In this document: positions 53,581 through 64,000 of the stretch, one piece after another
Position numbering within the stretch: the stretch's first letter is position 1
Layout of the letters: each line of letters opens with the position of its first letter
NCBI GenBank assembly: GCA_024803745.1
Contig: JANJXV010000013.1
Location: forward strand, 14,753,501-14,817,500
Length of the DNA: 64,000 nucleotides
Direction: 5' to 3'
Source of the DNA: Megascapheus bottae
Lineage: Eukaryota; Chordata; Mammalia; Rodentia; Geomyidae
Notes under the pieces: model-generated
What the model was told of the DNA's origin: nothing
Databases searched by the model: none
Seen by the model: the letters and a program-made list of their open reading frames with translations, nothing else
Position numbers and translations under genes: made by a program

Positions 53581-53962
53581 AGAGATTGCTGTACGTGGGC
53601 TATCTCATACTAAGCAAACACTTTTATATTTGGAGTTACACCCCTAGCACATTTGTTATTTTGTTTCCTCATACAGAACCTTATTATTTTTTGTGCATGT
53701 TTCCTTGGACACAAAATCACTTTGCCTCTGTCTCCTGAGTAGTTGGGATTACAAACATATATCACACTGTACCCTATTTATTAAACCTACTTATAAGTAG
53801 GTCTCCTATTTTTTAATAAAACATATAATAAAGAAGAAAGTACAGTCTCATTGGCAGCTAATACATATGGAAAGGTATGTGAGTGATATATGGTACATTT
53901 TTGCATTTGTCAAGTGGAATGTGCATGGATATTTGGAGCCAGATAATCTGTGGAGATCTTGA

Positions 53963-54202
<240 letters not shown>

Positions 54203-54867
54203 TAGTTTTACAAGGACATGAACATAAAATCTTTAATAAAAAGTTGGTTATTGAAATGATTCAGTGAAGTCACTGAATGAGAATGACTGTAGTCACTGCT
54301 GGGAAGGGTGAAGGTGCTCCACACAGAATTGGAACTGTTCTTTATCAGAATGCTTTTTGAATTCCAGTGTGTATTTTTCTCCTCAGATCACCTCCCATAG
54401 GATCTCCCAGCCTGTGCTGCATTATCGTTAGAGAGGAGAAACGTGGTGTTGCCTTGAGGCAGCCCCTTACCTGGTGCCAACTCTGCTGTCCCAGATTATT
54501 CCAGGGTTAGGTGGATGATGAGTTCTTTTCTGAGTCTCCTCTTTTGTAAGTTAAATAGCGCTGGTTCTTTGTGGAAAACATTTACTCCATTTACTCAGTC
54601 TCTTTCTTGGCTTCCTGTAAACATCTTTGTTATTGTCTTTCTTAGTTCCTGGAGTTGGACAGAGACTCCTAAGTATAGTTTTATTTTTACAGAGTTGACA
54701 TAATCAACTCAGTTGAATTGGATAGTCAACTTCTCAGTTCTGGACCCCATACATCTGTTAACACAGTTTGATTAGATGCTAGTGCCTTCAGTGGGCACAC
54801 CAGCCTGGCTTATGTTGAATTTTATTAGTGAAAACATGAGGTCTTTTTCATGAGGTCTTCTGGAACA

Positions 54868-55266
54868 TTTTCTTTCTTTCTTTCTAACTTTCTTTCTTTC
54901 TTTCTTCCTTCCTTCCTTCCTTCCTTCCTTCCTTCCTTCCTTCCTTCCTTCCTTCCTTTCTTTCTTTTTTCTTTTCTTTTCTTTTCTTTCTTTTCTTTCT
55001 CTCTTCTTTCTTCTCTCTCTTTCTCTCTCTTTCCTTCTTTTCTTTTTTCTCCTTCCTTCCCTTCCCTTCCTTCCTTCCTTCCTTCCTTCCTTCCTTCCTT
55101 CCTTCCTTCCTTCCTTCCTTCCTTCCTTCCTTCCTTCCTTCCTTCCTTTCTTCTTTTCCTTTCCTTTCCTTTCCTTTCCTTTCCTTTCCTTTCCTTTCCT
55201 TTCCTTTCCTTTCCTTTCCTTTCCTTTCCTTTCCTTTCCTTTCCTTTCCCCCCTCTCTCTCTTTCT

Positions 55267-55304
<38 letters not shown>

Positions 55305-55320
55305 TCTTTCATTCTTTCTT
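54868..55320. repeat. ~450-bp pyrimidine tract
   Basis: Blocks of (TTTC)n, (TTCC)n, (TCTTT)n, a second long (TTCC)n (55067-55147), (CTTTC)n with ~20 units (55157-55248) and (TC)n. Only isolated purines interrupt it. The 142- to 180-codon open frames here are repeat translations. It abuts an antisense Geo fragment. Confidence 0.97.
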
Positions 55321-55322
55321 TC

Positions 55323-55395
55323 TGTGCTGGTCCAGGGGCTTAAACTTAGGGCCTGGGTGCATGCTATCCCTAATCTTTTCTGCTTAAAGTAAGCA
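55323..55395 (-). mobile_element. Geo fragment
   Basis: GTCCAGGGGCTTAAACTTAGG and GCATGCTATCCCTAATC are the 3' end of an antisense Geo; the rest is lost. Confidence 0.65.
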
Positions 55396-55511
55396 GAGTG
55401 CTTTTGAGAAAAAGCAAAGGTCCACTTTTAAGAGTCTTGACATAGTAGAATCATCCTCTTATATATATAGCTAGAGCTTCCTTTGATAGTAGCAATATTA
55501 GAAGCATTCTC

Positions 55512-55655
55512 TTCCTGGGGCTTGAACTCAGAGCCTGGGCTCTGTCCTTGAACACCTTTTTGCTCAAGGCTAGCATCCTGTCACTTGATCCACATCACCA
55601 CGTCTGGCTTTCTCTGTGTATGTGGTACCAAGAAATTGAAACCAAGATGCCTGTT
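55512..55655 (-). mobile_element. IDL-Geo SINE, truncated in IDL
   Basis: Antisense Geo complete (GGGGCTTGAACTCAGAGCC), TGTGTATGTGGTACCAAG, then IDL stops after GAAATTGAAACCAAG. Confidence 0.8.
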
Positions 55656-56672
55656 TTTTGAGGGTAGGTTTTCTAAGTGAGAATATAGAATGAGGAATGG
55701 CAAGGAGAACATTCCTGGCCTTTTCTGCAACTCATAGCAAAGAAACTAGAAGGGGCATTTTCCAAGAAAAGATAGAAATAAAGGATTGAATCATAATACT
55801 AGAAACAACCCTAGCAGTTTTCTGGCAAGAACTTTAATTTCTGGATTTAGCAACTATTTGGAATACTTCCAGTGTATTCTAAGTTACAGAAAAGTAGAAG
55901 ACAATGGAGAAAGTTTTTGGAAGGGGAGTATCCTTATTACCCATAAGCAGAGAAACATTTTAATGCATAGTAATTAATGTAGTTCACAGTGAAAATAGAA
56001 GAAGTGATATATGTGCATTTCTAGGACTGGCTCACCATGTGTCATACCCAGTGATCTGACAGACTAAAATGAAGAGTTCTTGTGTTCTGTTCTCACCAGT
56101 ACATTATATTATTCAGAGCATGGCTCTTCATCTCTCTAGAGTAACAATTTCCAGATTTACAAAAAAATGTAATATATTCTGGCACTGGATCAAACTGACT
56201 GGCCTGAATTTAGCAAGCTGATATAGACATCAATAGTGATCACTTGCAATTGAAGCATTAGTGGGCTAATATCAATTCTATCTGTATGATTAGTGTTGTT
56301 AGCACTTTCTGGCATGTTGGAAGCCAGTGTTTTTATTCTATGTTATTTAGATCTTTGCTGAATAGCCTGCTAATCTCTACATTAATCCTTATTGGACTTT
56401 AATAATAATAGCAATTCAAGACAACTTTGCCTTTATATAGTATTTATTAATATATGTTTGGGATTAGTATAAGTGTTTTATGCATATTACGGAGTGTAAG
56501 ATACACATGCACAATGAGATCAAAAGAGGATAGTTTTAGGAAAAAAGCACCAAACTGTAATACCCAAGCACCTCTTCATATGTATATAAAATAATACAAA
56601 TACTGAAATGAACTCCAAAGATAAGGAAACAAAGGACCTTTTCTTAATTTGTCTTTTCATTTTTAGATGACT
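55656..56672. other. Mostly unassigned intronic stretch
   Basis: 56405-56490 (GTATTTATTAATATATG, AAGTGTTTTATGCATATTAC) may be the first half of an ancient repeat whose second half is at 57180. No gene signal. Confidence 0.4.
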
Positions 56673-56857
56673 ATTTTTTTTTCTGTCCTGAAGCTTGAAC
56701 TCAGGTCCTGAGCACTGTCCTTGTAGACTAGAGCTCTACCACTTGAGCCACAGCACCATGTCTGGCTTTTTCTATGTATGTGAGACCAAGGAATTGAACC
56801 CCGGTCTTCATACTTGCTAGGCAAGCACTCTATCACTCTGCCAAGCTCCTGGCCCCA
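56673..56857 (-). mobile_element. IDL-Geo dimeric SINE
   Basis: Antisense; Geo lacks the GGACTTTCTCAAGG step; IDL has GAATTGAACCCCGGTCTTC and ends CCAAGCTCCTGGCCC. Confidence 0.88.
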
Positions 56858-56999
56858 ACTCTGTATTTTTTACCTCACACATGGTGTACATAGGTGCACA
56901 TCTGAGGGAATGTGAGGGGAGGACACAGAATCTGTGGAAAACTGGTGAAAATGTGCAGCAGCAGGGCCCTTTGGCTGCTCTGGGCCATTGATAAAAGTG

Positions 57000-57165
57000 A
57001 ACCAAGCAACTCATGGGTGAAGATGAGAAGGGAGTAAATGAGAGAGAATGAGGGAATAGATGATATTAAGCAAAAGGAAAAAAATGTACTTATTATCTGG
57101 TACATATAATGGTAACCCCATTGTATATCACCTCTAAAACAACAATAAAGTAATTAGAATTACAA
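57000..57165 (+). mobile_element. L1 3'-end fragment
   Basis: Purine-rich block (GATGAGAAGGGAGTAAATG, GAGAGAATGAGGG), then TTATCTGGTACATATAATGG, AACCCCATTGTATATCACC and AATAAAG. Sense-strand L1 terminus, 5' truncated. Confidence 0.75.
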
Positions 57166-57179
57166 GTACTAACAAATAT

Positions 57180-57300
57180 AGATACTATGGCTATCTCCAT
57201 TTACAGATGAGGAAAATGGGGCAAATGCAGCGGTTAACTGAAGGAGAGGTAGTTACTAACTACTCAAAGTTACTTCAGATCTCACAAGTTAAGGGTATGG
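57180..57300 (+). mobile_element. Ancient interspersed repeat
   Basis: CTATCTCCATTTACAGATGAG and GAAAATGGGGCAAATGC match the conserved middle of the old mammalian repeat noted at 4020 and 23360. Confidence 0.55.
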
Positions 57301-57674
57301 TCTTCAACAAGATGGCTTTTACTTCAGACGTGAAGTAAAGCTCTAGGGCCTCCCACAATCTGCTTGGGCTATCCACAGTGTTTAGGAAAGCCCTTTATTT
57401 ACCACCATAGTTTGATTATAAAGGCTATAAATTAGGAGTAGCCAAAAGATTTAGAGATCTGGGAGACTCCTGAATATGGCACTTGTGGAATCAGATCACT
57501 TCGTGCTCCTAGCACATCACTGTATTTGTCATATAGAAAACTCAACTAAACTTTGGTTTTACTTTCATTAACGTTTTACTTTCATCTTTCTGGTGACAAG
57601 CCCCCTTTCTGATCCATCTCATTATGATGAATCCAAGTGTGACTCAAGAGGCCAACCCCGAAAAGAAAGGTACC

Positions 57675-57890
57675 CTTGACTGGGGATATAGCTGAGTGAC
57701 AGAGTCTTGCCTAGAATGGGCAAGGCACTAGATTGAATCCCCACAACTACAAAGGGAGAAAAAGAAGATATTCCTATCTTCAGGGAATTTTTCAAATTCT
57801 GTATCTCCTGCCATGTTCCTGTGGTGCTTTGAATACAATCCAGGGTCTTGTGTGTGCTAGGGAAGCACTACTATTGAGCTACATTCTATG
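57675..57890. mobile_element. Two ID monomers in opposite orientation
   Basis: Sense ID at 57675-57770 (GGGGATATAGCTGAGTGAC, AGATTGAATCCCCACAAC). Antisense ID at 57817-57890 (AATACAATCCAGGGTCTTG, GCTAGGGAAGCACTAC). Confidence 0.75.
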
Positions 57891-58386
57891 ATTCTCTATC
57901 ATATCTCATCTTTATTAATCAAATTAGGAAGAAATGACCAGGATGACTTGAGGAATGACCAAGAACAAGTCAATTCCAGAGATCCCAGCATCAGACCTTA
58001 GAGATTGGATTAGCCTTTCTTAACTGGCTGTTCACAGATGATTCCCTAGGGAGGGAGTCAGATATGGCATGGGTGAGAGTGCTGATGGAGAATCAGATTG
58101 ATGTAGGGTAGATTACAGGTTTACATAAGGTAGTGATTAGTCTGAGGGAGTGTGAAGCACTTAGAGATGATCTGTAATTTATTGTCTCTTCAGGACCATA
58201 TAAGGTAGAAAGAGTGGCTGTTTTTTAAAGGAATACTAGGTAGATTTTGCAGACTTTTTGAGCAACAGAACTGTGCATATGATTGAGCCAGTGGATGGTG
58301 AGAAGTAGAGTAAAGCATGGATTTTCAAACTGGCTTTCATTTTTTTCTATACAAAAGTGCCTTATTACTTTTCTTCTCCCTCATGG

Positions 58387-58387
<1 letters not shown>

Positions 58388-58485
<98 letters not shown>

Positions 58486-58510
58486 GGAGAGAGAGGGAGA
58501 AAGCGAGAGA
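58388..58510. repeat. (GT)n(GA)n compound microsatellite
   Basis: About 21 GT units then about 25 GA units with GAGG interruptions and a short GTGTGT return. It sits at the tail side of the antisense IDL-Geo at 58530. Confidence 0.97.
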
Positions 58511-58529
58511 GCACGCCAGTGTGTGTATG

Positions 58530-58725
58530 TGTGTGTTCTAGTTGTTATGGGCATGAACTGAGGGCCTGGGTGCTGTTTCTGAGCTTTTTTAGCTTGAGGC
58601 TTGTGCTTAACCACTTGAGCTACAGCACTTCTAGCATTTTTCTATGTATGTGATACCAAGGAATCGAACCCAGGGCTTTGTACATGCTAGGTGAGCACCC
58701 TATCACTAGGCCAAACTCCTAGCCC
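58530..58725 (-). mobile_element. IDL-Geo dimeric SINE
   Basis: Antisense; Geo starts GGGCATGAACTGAGGGCC; IDL GGAATCGAACCCAGGGCTTTG to GGCCAAACTCCTAGCCC. Confidence 0.88.
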
Positions 58726-59483
58726 ATCTTTCCTCATTTTTATAAACCAAATACATATTTACTGTCTATCTTTGATTTTTGAGTAATATCATTCCAGATA
58801 TATGTGAAAGGATCTGGTATTCTAATGTGTATATAGACTTGGCCATGAGAAATGTTTATTTATTTTTTACCAGACTCTTGGAAACAAATAAGTTGACATA
58901 TTTCTATTTCTGTAAGTCCCACTCTTTAGAGTGAAGGGATTTTGTGCAGGAAGCAGTGGAGCATAGGCAGTAATGGAGACAAGGAGGTTTTAGAGAGAAA
59001 GTCAGCAGAACCATTGATATAATATCGAGAGAGGCCAAGTGGCAGCAGATCTCTGCCCAAATGACTTCAAAAGTTAGGTCCATATGTAAGAGTTGCCATC
59101 CTCTTTTTACTTTTACCTTAATCCAGAGTAAGAGATGCTTAGTCTATTAGCCATTTAAAAACTAATTTCAAATTATTTAGTTAAAAACTTCACCTATTGC
59201 TACTACTGTGTTTTTTTTTTTTTTGAAGAAAGGTATAATTGTTTTTTTTTTTTCTCTTACATTATCAGATCCTTATTTCCTCCTTTTTTGGTGCTAAGAC
59301 TCAAATGCACAGCCTTACACTAGGCTATTTCCCAAGCTCCTTCATAACTTTTTTTTTTCTGATACTGGCATCCATTTGGTGATTTAACATTTGTAAATTA
59401 TTTTATATTTAAATACACACTTGAGGATAAAATCTTACTTCTGTTCATATTTTCACCTAAGGATACTACCTTAATTTTCTTCT
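58726..59483. other. Unassigned stretch with one ID remnant
   Basis: 59280-59340 has a worn antisense ID (GACTCAAATGCACAGCCTTAC). T-runs at 59210 and 59240. Nothing else recognised. Confidence 0.4.
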
Positions 59484-59686
59484 TTTTTTTTTTTTTTTTT
59501 TTTGCCAGGCCTAGGCTTGGGCTCAGGGCCTGAGCACTGTCCTTGAACTTCTCAAGGCTAGCACTCTACCACTTGAGCCTCAGCACCACTTCTGGCTTTT
59601 TTCTACGTATGTGGTACCAAGGAATCGAACCTGGGTCTTCATGTATGCTAGGCAAGCACTCTACCACTAGGCCAAACTCCCAGCCC
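59484..59686 (-). mobile_element. IDL-Geo with decayed target duplication
   Basis: TACCTTAATTTTCTT before, TACATTAATTTTCTA after. T22 tail and a complete antisense element. Confidence 0.93.
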
Positions 59687-59744
59687 ACTACATTAATTTT
59701 CTAAAGATGTAGTACTTGGGTTTAAACTTAGAGCCCCGCTCTTT

Positions 59745-59985
59745 TTTATTTTTATTTTTTTTCATTTTGTGTTTGTTTTAGGGATTGAATTTAAGGCCTA
59801 GACACTGTCCCTGAGCTTTCTCGCTCAAGGCTGGCTTTCTACGACTTAAGCCACAGCACCATTTCTGGCTATTTTGGTGGTTGTTGGAGATAAGAGTCTC
59901 ACAGACTTCTTTGCCCAGATTGGCTTTGAGCTGTCATCCTCAGATCGCTTGAGTAATTAGGATTACAGGTGTGAGTTCCTGTTCA
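59745..59985 (-). mobile_element. B1-like/Geo composite SINE
   Basis: Antisense Geo (GGGATTGAATTTAAGGCCTAG), GGTTGTTGGAGATAAGAGTC, B1-like end GGATTACAGGTGTGAG. Confidence 0.85.
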
Positions 59986-59989
59986 TTGG

Positions 59990-60200
59990 CCAGAGCTGCA
60001 TTCTTGCATGGCTTGCATGGCTTGCATGCTCATTTGGATCATTATTCTACTGAGCCTCACATCTAGTTCAGCTTTTTGCTGGTTATTTTGGAGGTAGAAT
60101 TCCATGTACTTTTCTGCTAAGATGAACTCTGCACAGCAGTCTTGTGGTTCTCAACTTCTTTAGTGGCTAGGATTACAGGTGTGAGCCACTGGCACTTGTC
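59990..60200 (-). mobile_element. ID-B1 composite, worn
   Basis: ID part nearly unrecognisable with three GGCTTGCAT-type units (60008-60030). Linker GGTTATTTTGGAGGTAGAA and a clear B1-like end (GGATTACAGGTGTGAGCC). Confidence 0.65.
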
Positions 60201-60299
60201 TTTATCTTGAAATGTATCTATTTCCTTCTTCTATGATACTTAGTTCAGTCTTATCATCTTTTAACTGAGATTACTGAGTTATTTTTGATATAAAAATGT

Positions 60300-60520
60300 A
60301 AATGTTTACATTATTTCCCAAATTTTGGCATCTGTGCATAGCTGTGGAACCATCACTACAATAAACATGGTGACTGTATTTAATACCTTTGAAAGTTTCC
60401 TCACAGCCCCCTGTAATCTCTTTTTACAACCACTGATTATCTAGCTGCCATAGATTTGTTTACATTTTCTAGAGTTTTATATAAATAGAATTATGTAATA
60501 TGTACTTAAAAAAATCTCAT
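60300..60520 (-). mobile_element. Ancient L1 fragment, part 1
   Basis: ACAACCACTGATTATCTAG, TTTACATTTTCTAGAGTTTT and ATATAAATAGAATTATGTAA match the antisense of an old L1 3' region common to placental mammals. It continues at 61085. Confidence 0.7.
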
Positions 60521-60534
60521 CTATTTCCCCCAAT

Positions 60535-60799
60535 GTGTGTGCCTGTGTGTGTGTGTGTGTATCTATATCTGTATAGTAGTATTTTATTGGTACTAGAATT
60601 TGAGCTCTGGGCCTTTTGTTTGCTCATCTGTACTTGCTTGGATGGCTCTCTACCATTTGAGCCATGCTTCTAGCCTGACTTTTTATGGTTATTTTAGAAA
60701 TAGAGTCTATGGACTTTTCTGCCCAGGTGGGCTTCTGACTACCAAATCTCAGCTTCCTGAGTAGCTAGGATTATAGTCCTGAGCCACAGTACCTGGCTT
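60535..60799 (-). mobile_element. ID-B1 composite with GT-rich tail
   Basis: GTGTGTGCCTGTGTGTG at the tail (60534-60560), antisense ID (GTACTAGAATTTGAGCTCTGG), linker GGTTATTTTAGAAATAGAG, B1-like end GGATTATAGTCCTGAGCC. Confidence 0.75.
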
Positions 60800-60850
60800 C
60801 AACATATTTTGAAATGAACTCAAATTTTTAGTGTATAAAGAATTAATTCT

Positions 60851-61032
60851 GGGGCCAGGAGTTTGGCCTAGTGGTTAAAGTGCTTGCCTAGCATGCATGA
60901 AGACCTGGGTTCGATTCCTTGGTACCACATATAGAAAAAAGCCAGAAGTGGTGCTGAGGCTCAAGTGGTAGAGCTCTAGCTTTGAGAAAGTCCAAGGACA
61001 GTGCTCATGCCCTGAGCTCAAGCCCAAGACTG

Positions 61033-61060
<28 letters not shown>
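60851..61060 (+). mobile_element. IDL-Geo, young, perfect 14-bp target duplication
   Basis: AAAGAATTAATTCT at 60837-60850 and 61061-61074. A-tail of about 27. Carries the GGTTAAAGTGC variant. Inserted between the two parts of the ancient L1. Confidence 0.97.
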
Positions 61061-61065
<5 letters not shown>

Positions 61066-61084
61066 ATTAATTCTTTTTTCTGCC

Positions 61085-61270
61085 ACTCACTCTTGAGTGT
61101 TATTCAATAGTAGAGATATACCACAACTTATGCATCATCTCACTAACGACATTTGTAATGTTTCTAGCTTTTTCACTATTGTAAATAAGACTGTGAACCT
61201 TCATGTGTAAGTCTATATACAAACATACATTTTCTTTTCTCTATAGTCTAATTTGAGAGAATTAATGCCT
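61085..61270 (-). mobile_element. Ancient L1 fragment, part 2
   Basis: GTAGAGATATACCACAACTTA, TTTCACTATTGTAAATAAGAC and CTTCATGTGTAAGTCTATATA continue the order begun at 60300, confirming that one old insertion was split by younger SINEs. Confidence 0.7.
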
Positions 61271-61364
61271 CAACAATTTTGAGTCTTTTCACCCACGAAT
61301 AAAATTCAGCTCTCTGTTTAGGAGATATATGTGCTCTCAGAAAAATATTTAAATTTTAAAGTTG

Positions 61365-61450
61365 TTTATTATAAAGGTGATGTACAGAGGGGTTATATTT
61401 ACATAACTCAGGTAAAGAGTATGTTCCTTTCTGGACGATGCCACCCCTTC
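61365..61450 (-). mobile_element. L1 3'-end fragment, second subfamily
   Basis: TTATTATAAAGGTGATGTAC, AGAGGGGTTATATTTAC: nearly the same as 19558-19670. Confidence 0.75.
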
Positions 61451-61469
61451 TGCTCACTCCCAGTAATAT

Positions 61470-61630
61470 TTTTTAATATATTTTTATTGTAATTAATAGA
61501 AGGGTTACATGATATTGCCAGATAAATGGTGCCTTAATTCCCACACATTGATACCCTTTCACATGTCATGGTCCCCATTTCCCTTCCCCCCTCCCCCACC
61601 CCTCATCTTGTTTTCCCTGTTCCCTATCAG
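61470..61630 (-). mobile_element. L1 3'-end fragment, first subfamily
   Basis: TTTTTATTGTAATTAATAGA, GGTGCCTTAATTCCCACAC, GGTCCCCATTTCCCTTCCC. Third short antisense copy of the terminus seen at 8060-8215. Confidence 0.88.
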
Positions 61631-61739
61631 TAATATTTTGTACAGGTCTTTCACATATTTTTTCAGCCTCATCACTAAGAATTTCATAGTTTCTGATGTT
61701 ATTATAAATAGCTATTTACAGCTATTTCTAGCTGTGTGT

Positions 61740-61840
61740 TTGTTTGTTTGTTTGTTTATTTAGGAAGTTCTGGGCTTGAGCTCATGGCCTGAGTACTATC
61801 CTATGCAAGCACTCTACCACGAGGCCAACCTCCCAGCCCT
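61740..61840 (-). mobile_element. IDL-Geo, internally deleted
   Basis: (GTTT)n tail, Geo start (GGGCTTGAGCTCATGGCCTG), then a jump to the IDL end (GCAAGCACTCTACCACGAGG). Confidence 0.8.
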
Positions 61841-62055
61841 TAGCTATTTATTTAACAAGGTTGCAGAATGCAAGATCAATATGTAAAAATTTATATTTCT
61901 ATAAGCAATTATCTGAAATCAATTCTCATATCATTTTATGTTAATTGTTAGTATGTTAATCCATATGCTATATGGGTCCACATATTTTATTGACCTTGCA
62001 TTCTGTAACCTTGTTAAACTTACTTGCCTAGTGGATTCTGTCAAATTTGCTTCTT

Positions 62056-62258
62056 CTTTTTTTTTTTTTTGCCAGTCCTGGGCTAGAGCTCAGGGCCTGA
62101 GCACTGTCGTTGGACTTGTTTTCTCAAGGCTAGAGCTCTACCACTTGAGCCTCAGCACCAGCTTTTTTCTATGTATGTGGTACTGAGGAATCGAACCTGG
62201 GTCTTCATGTATGCTACACAAGCACTCTGGTTATCACTAGGCTAAACTCCTGCCTTTC
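62056..62258 (-). mobile_element. IDL-Geo dimeric SINE
   Basis: T14 tail, complete antisense Geo and IDL with a small insertion (GGTTAT) in the last ID segment. Confidence 0.88.
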
Positions 62259-64000
62259 TTCCCCCATCTCATAACTTTTATTTCTTTTTCTAATTAACTT
62301 TGTTTGCTAGGTCTTATGCTTGATGAATTGAACATGTAGGTTCATGTTTATTTCTCTTAGCCATTTATTTTCTTATTTTCTACTCATGAATTTCCTCTGT
62401 ACTCACACTGACTTATCAGCAGTTCCTAGGATACCTAGGAACCCCCATGCATTCATGTGCTATTCCTTCTGTTCTTCATCTATCCTCTGTTGATCTTATT
62501 AAGTCCTATTTGGCAATTCAGATTCAGTTTAACTCTCCTCCTTTTACAAAATCTTTCCTGAAAACCACAGGCTAAATTGGGTGTCTTCTGTGGTCCCACA
62601 GCCTCTGCTTATCTCATCATGGCATTTAGCACATTAATTGCAGTGATCAGCCCCCTGCCTATTTTCCCATCAGTCTGCTTGAGGGCATCACCTAATATGA
62701 TTCCTTTACCTAACCCTTAGCACACGCCCTATCCCAGTGTAGGAGGCAAGAGACAAAACTTTATTTACCATTGTCTCTAGAACTGTGTCATCATATAGTT
62801 CATTTCAGAGCTTCTAGGTTCTCTTACAACTCTGCTGCCATGCTGCCAGTTCTTCCCTAGTCTGGCTTTCTCTTAGCCTTTAGATAGTCTTCATTCAGTA
62901 GCATGTTCTGGTGGGCCCTGAAAGAACTAGTTTTTGTGCATAAACCTAATGGAGTATTGCATGAGGCCTAGGCACCATGCCCATGTTTATTTTTGTGGTA
63001 TTGATAGTTAAGGGGTTGATATTAACATCATAATAGAAAATGAAGATGCCAGTGTGCTAGGGAGAACCAGAATGAACCTGCTCAGATTAACTAGTTCCAG
63101 GCCTCCACTGTCTTGCAAACAGTCACCTTGAGAAGATTGTGAACTCCCTCGGAGCAGTGAGAAGTCAAATAAGAAGCTCAGTTTGGGGATGCTTTTTCTG
63201 ACTCACAGTCGGTTAGTCTGTCCTTTTTCTGTGTTCTGAAAACACCTTACATTGTTTTCTGATCTAACACTTATTATTTTATTCCTCATACGTCTCCCTT
63301 TCTAGAAGAGAGATTTTAAGGATAGAGATCATGGAGATTCATCTCTGTGCTGATAAAAATCCTAGGACCTACATTTAATAAGTGGCAGGTCTCAAATCAA
63401 ATCAAACCACCTGTTTTGAAGGCCCACAGTGGTAGCTGCTGTGCCATATTTACTAGCTGAACAAATGTGACCAAAGTCTGACCAAGTGGCCAGAAAAGTG
63501 ACTAATAGCTGTATGAGGAAGACCAAAAAATGATACTGGAAAATTTCATGCCAGACATATTTCTCTTGGGATGTGGTTTAAAACCACAAAAGTAGATGAA
63601 GGCTTCATCTGGAGGCGCCACAAGTCCATTATGGGAGAGAGATAGTGACTCAGGAGCCCATTTTGTATTGCTGTTCTTTTCCTGGCAAGAGGAAGAATTG
63701 ACGTGGTTCAGTATCTGCCTTGGCACACTTGTTGGGATATTGCTATAGCTCATGTGTTAGTAATTCTTATTTTTTCTTCTGTGGCATGTCCTTTGCCCAA
63801 GTATCCACAAGGCTCACGTGTTTACTTCCCTATCTGATCATATGTCTACTCATCAAAGAAGCCTTCCCTAACCTAAAACTACTGTCCACTGTTCTTTTCA
63901 CTTTTACCCTTTTATTGCTTAAATTTTTCTTCATTATACTTATCACCTGACATGATTAAATGTTTATTGTGGTTTTTTATTTTTGATGTACTAGAGATTG
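62259..64000. other. SINE-free intronic stretch, longest in the window
   Basis: About 1.7 kb without a recognised young repeat. A possible antisense ID begins at the very edge (63980-64000, TGATGTACTAGAGATTG). Open frames at 63502-63753 and 63720-63950 have no recognisable domain. It could be older unique or conserved intronic sequence; comparison with other mammals would tell. Confidence 0.45.

Overview
The window is vertebrate, specifically mammalian, nuclear DNA from inside one very large gene: two exons in 64 kb, surrounded by introns packed with retrotransposons. There is no prokaryotic, organellar or viral gene content. Two coding exons can be placed to the base on the + strand, and both belong to STIM1, the endoplasmic-reticulum calcium sensor of store-operated calcium entry. 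Exon 2 (28902-29032) encodes the redox cysteines and the canonical EF-hand. Exon 3 (54014-54128) encodes the second, non-calcium-binding EF-hand. The window therefore holds the 3' end of intron 1, exon 2, all of intron 2 (24,981 bp), exon 3 and the 5' end of intron 3. Most long ORFs elsewhere are translations of simple repeats, SINEs or L1 remnants.

The repeats point to the lineage. The dominant young SINE has an ID-like (tRNA-Ala-type) left monomer and a right monomer that I recognise as Geo. This matches the IDL-Geo SINE described from kangaroo rats, pocket mice and pocket gophers (rodent superfamily Geomyoidea). A second abundant composite has a B1-like (7SL-type) left half, a linker containing TTATCTCCA and TTAA, and the same Geo right half. 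Older ID monomers, B1 monomers, B1-ID composites, MIRs and L1 3' ends fill much of the rest. I infer a heteromyid or geomyid rodent; the species cannot be read from the sequence by eye.

Layout: 1-28.9 kb is intron 1. It has a head-to-head L1 pair inside a ~217-bp direct duplication (5.66-8.44 kb), large pyrimidine or purine microsatellites (13.5, 15.8 and 25.3 kb) and dozens of SINEs. 28.9-29.0 kb is exon 2. 29.0-54.0 kb is intron 2, with dense nested SINEs at 39.7-48.2 kb, two adjacent MIRs at 35.3-35.7 kb and a duplicated pyrimidine block at 44.5-44.9 kb. 54.0-54.1 kb is exon 3. 54.1-64 kb is intron 3, opening with a ~450-bp pure-pyrimidine tract. No promoter, CpG island, ncRNA gene or second protein-coding gene was recognised. 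SINE boundaries were aligned by eye and are good to about 10-20 bases unless a target-site duplication is stated.

I found no previously undescribed biological system. The most unusual structures are the double-L1 insertion, an apparent SINE-L1 chimera, the shared Geo monomer with tRNA-promoter-like boxes, and the regular placement of microsatellites at SINE 3' tails.
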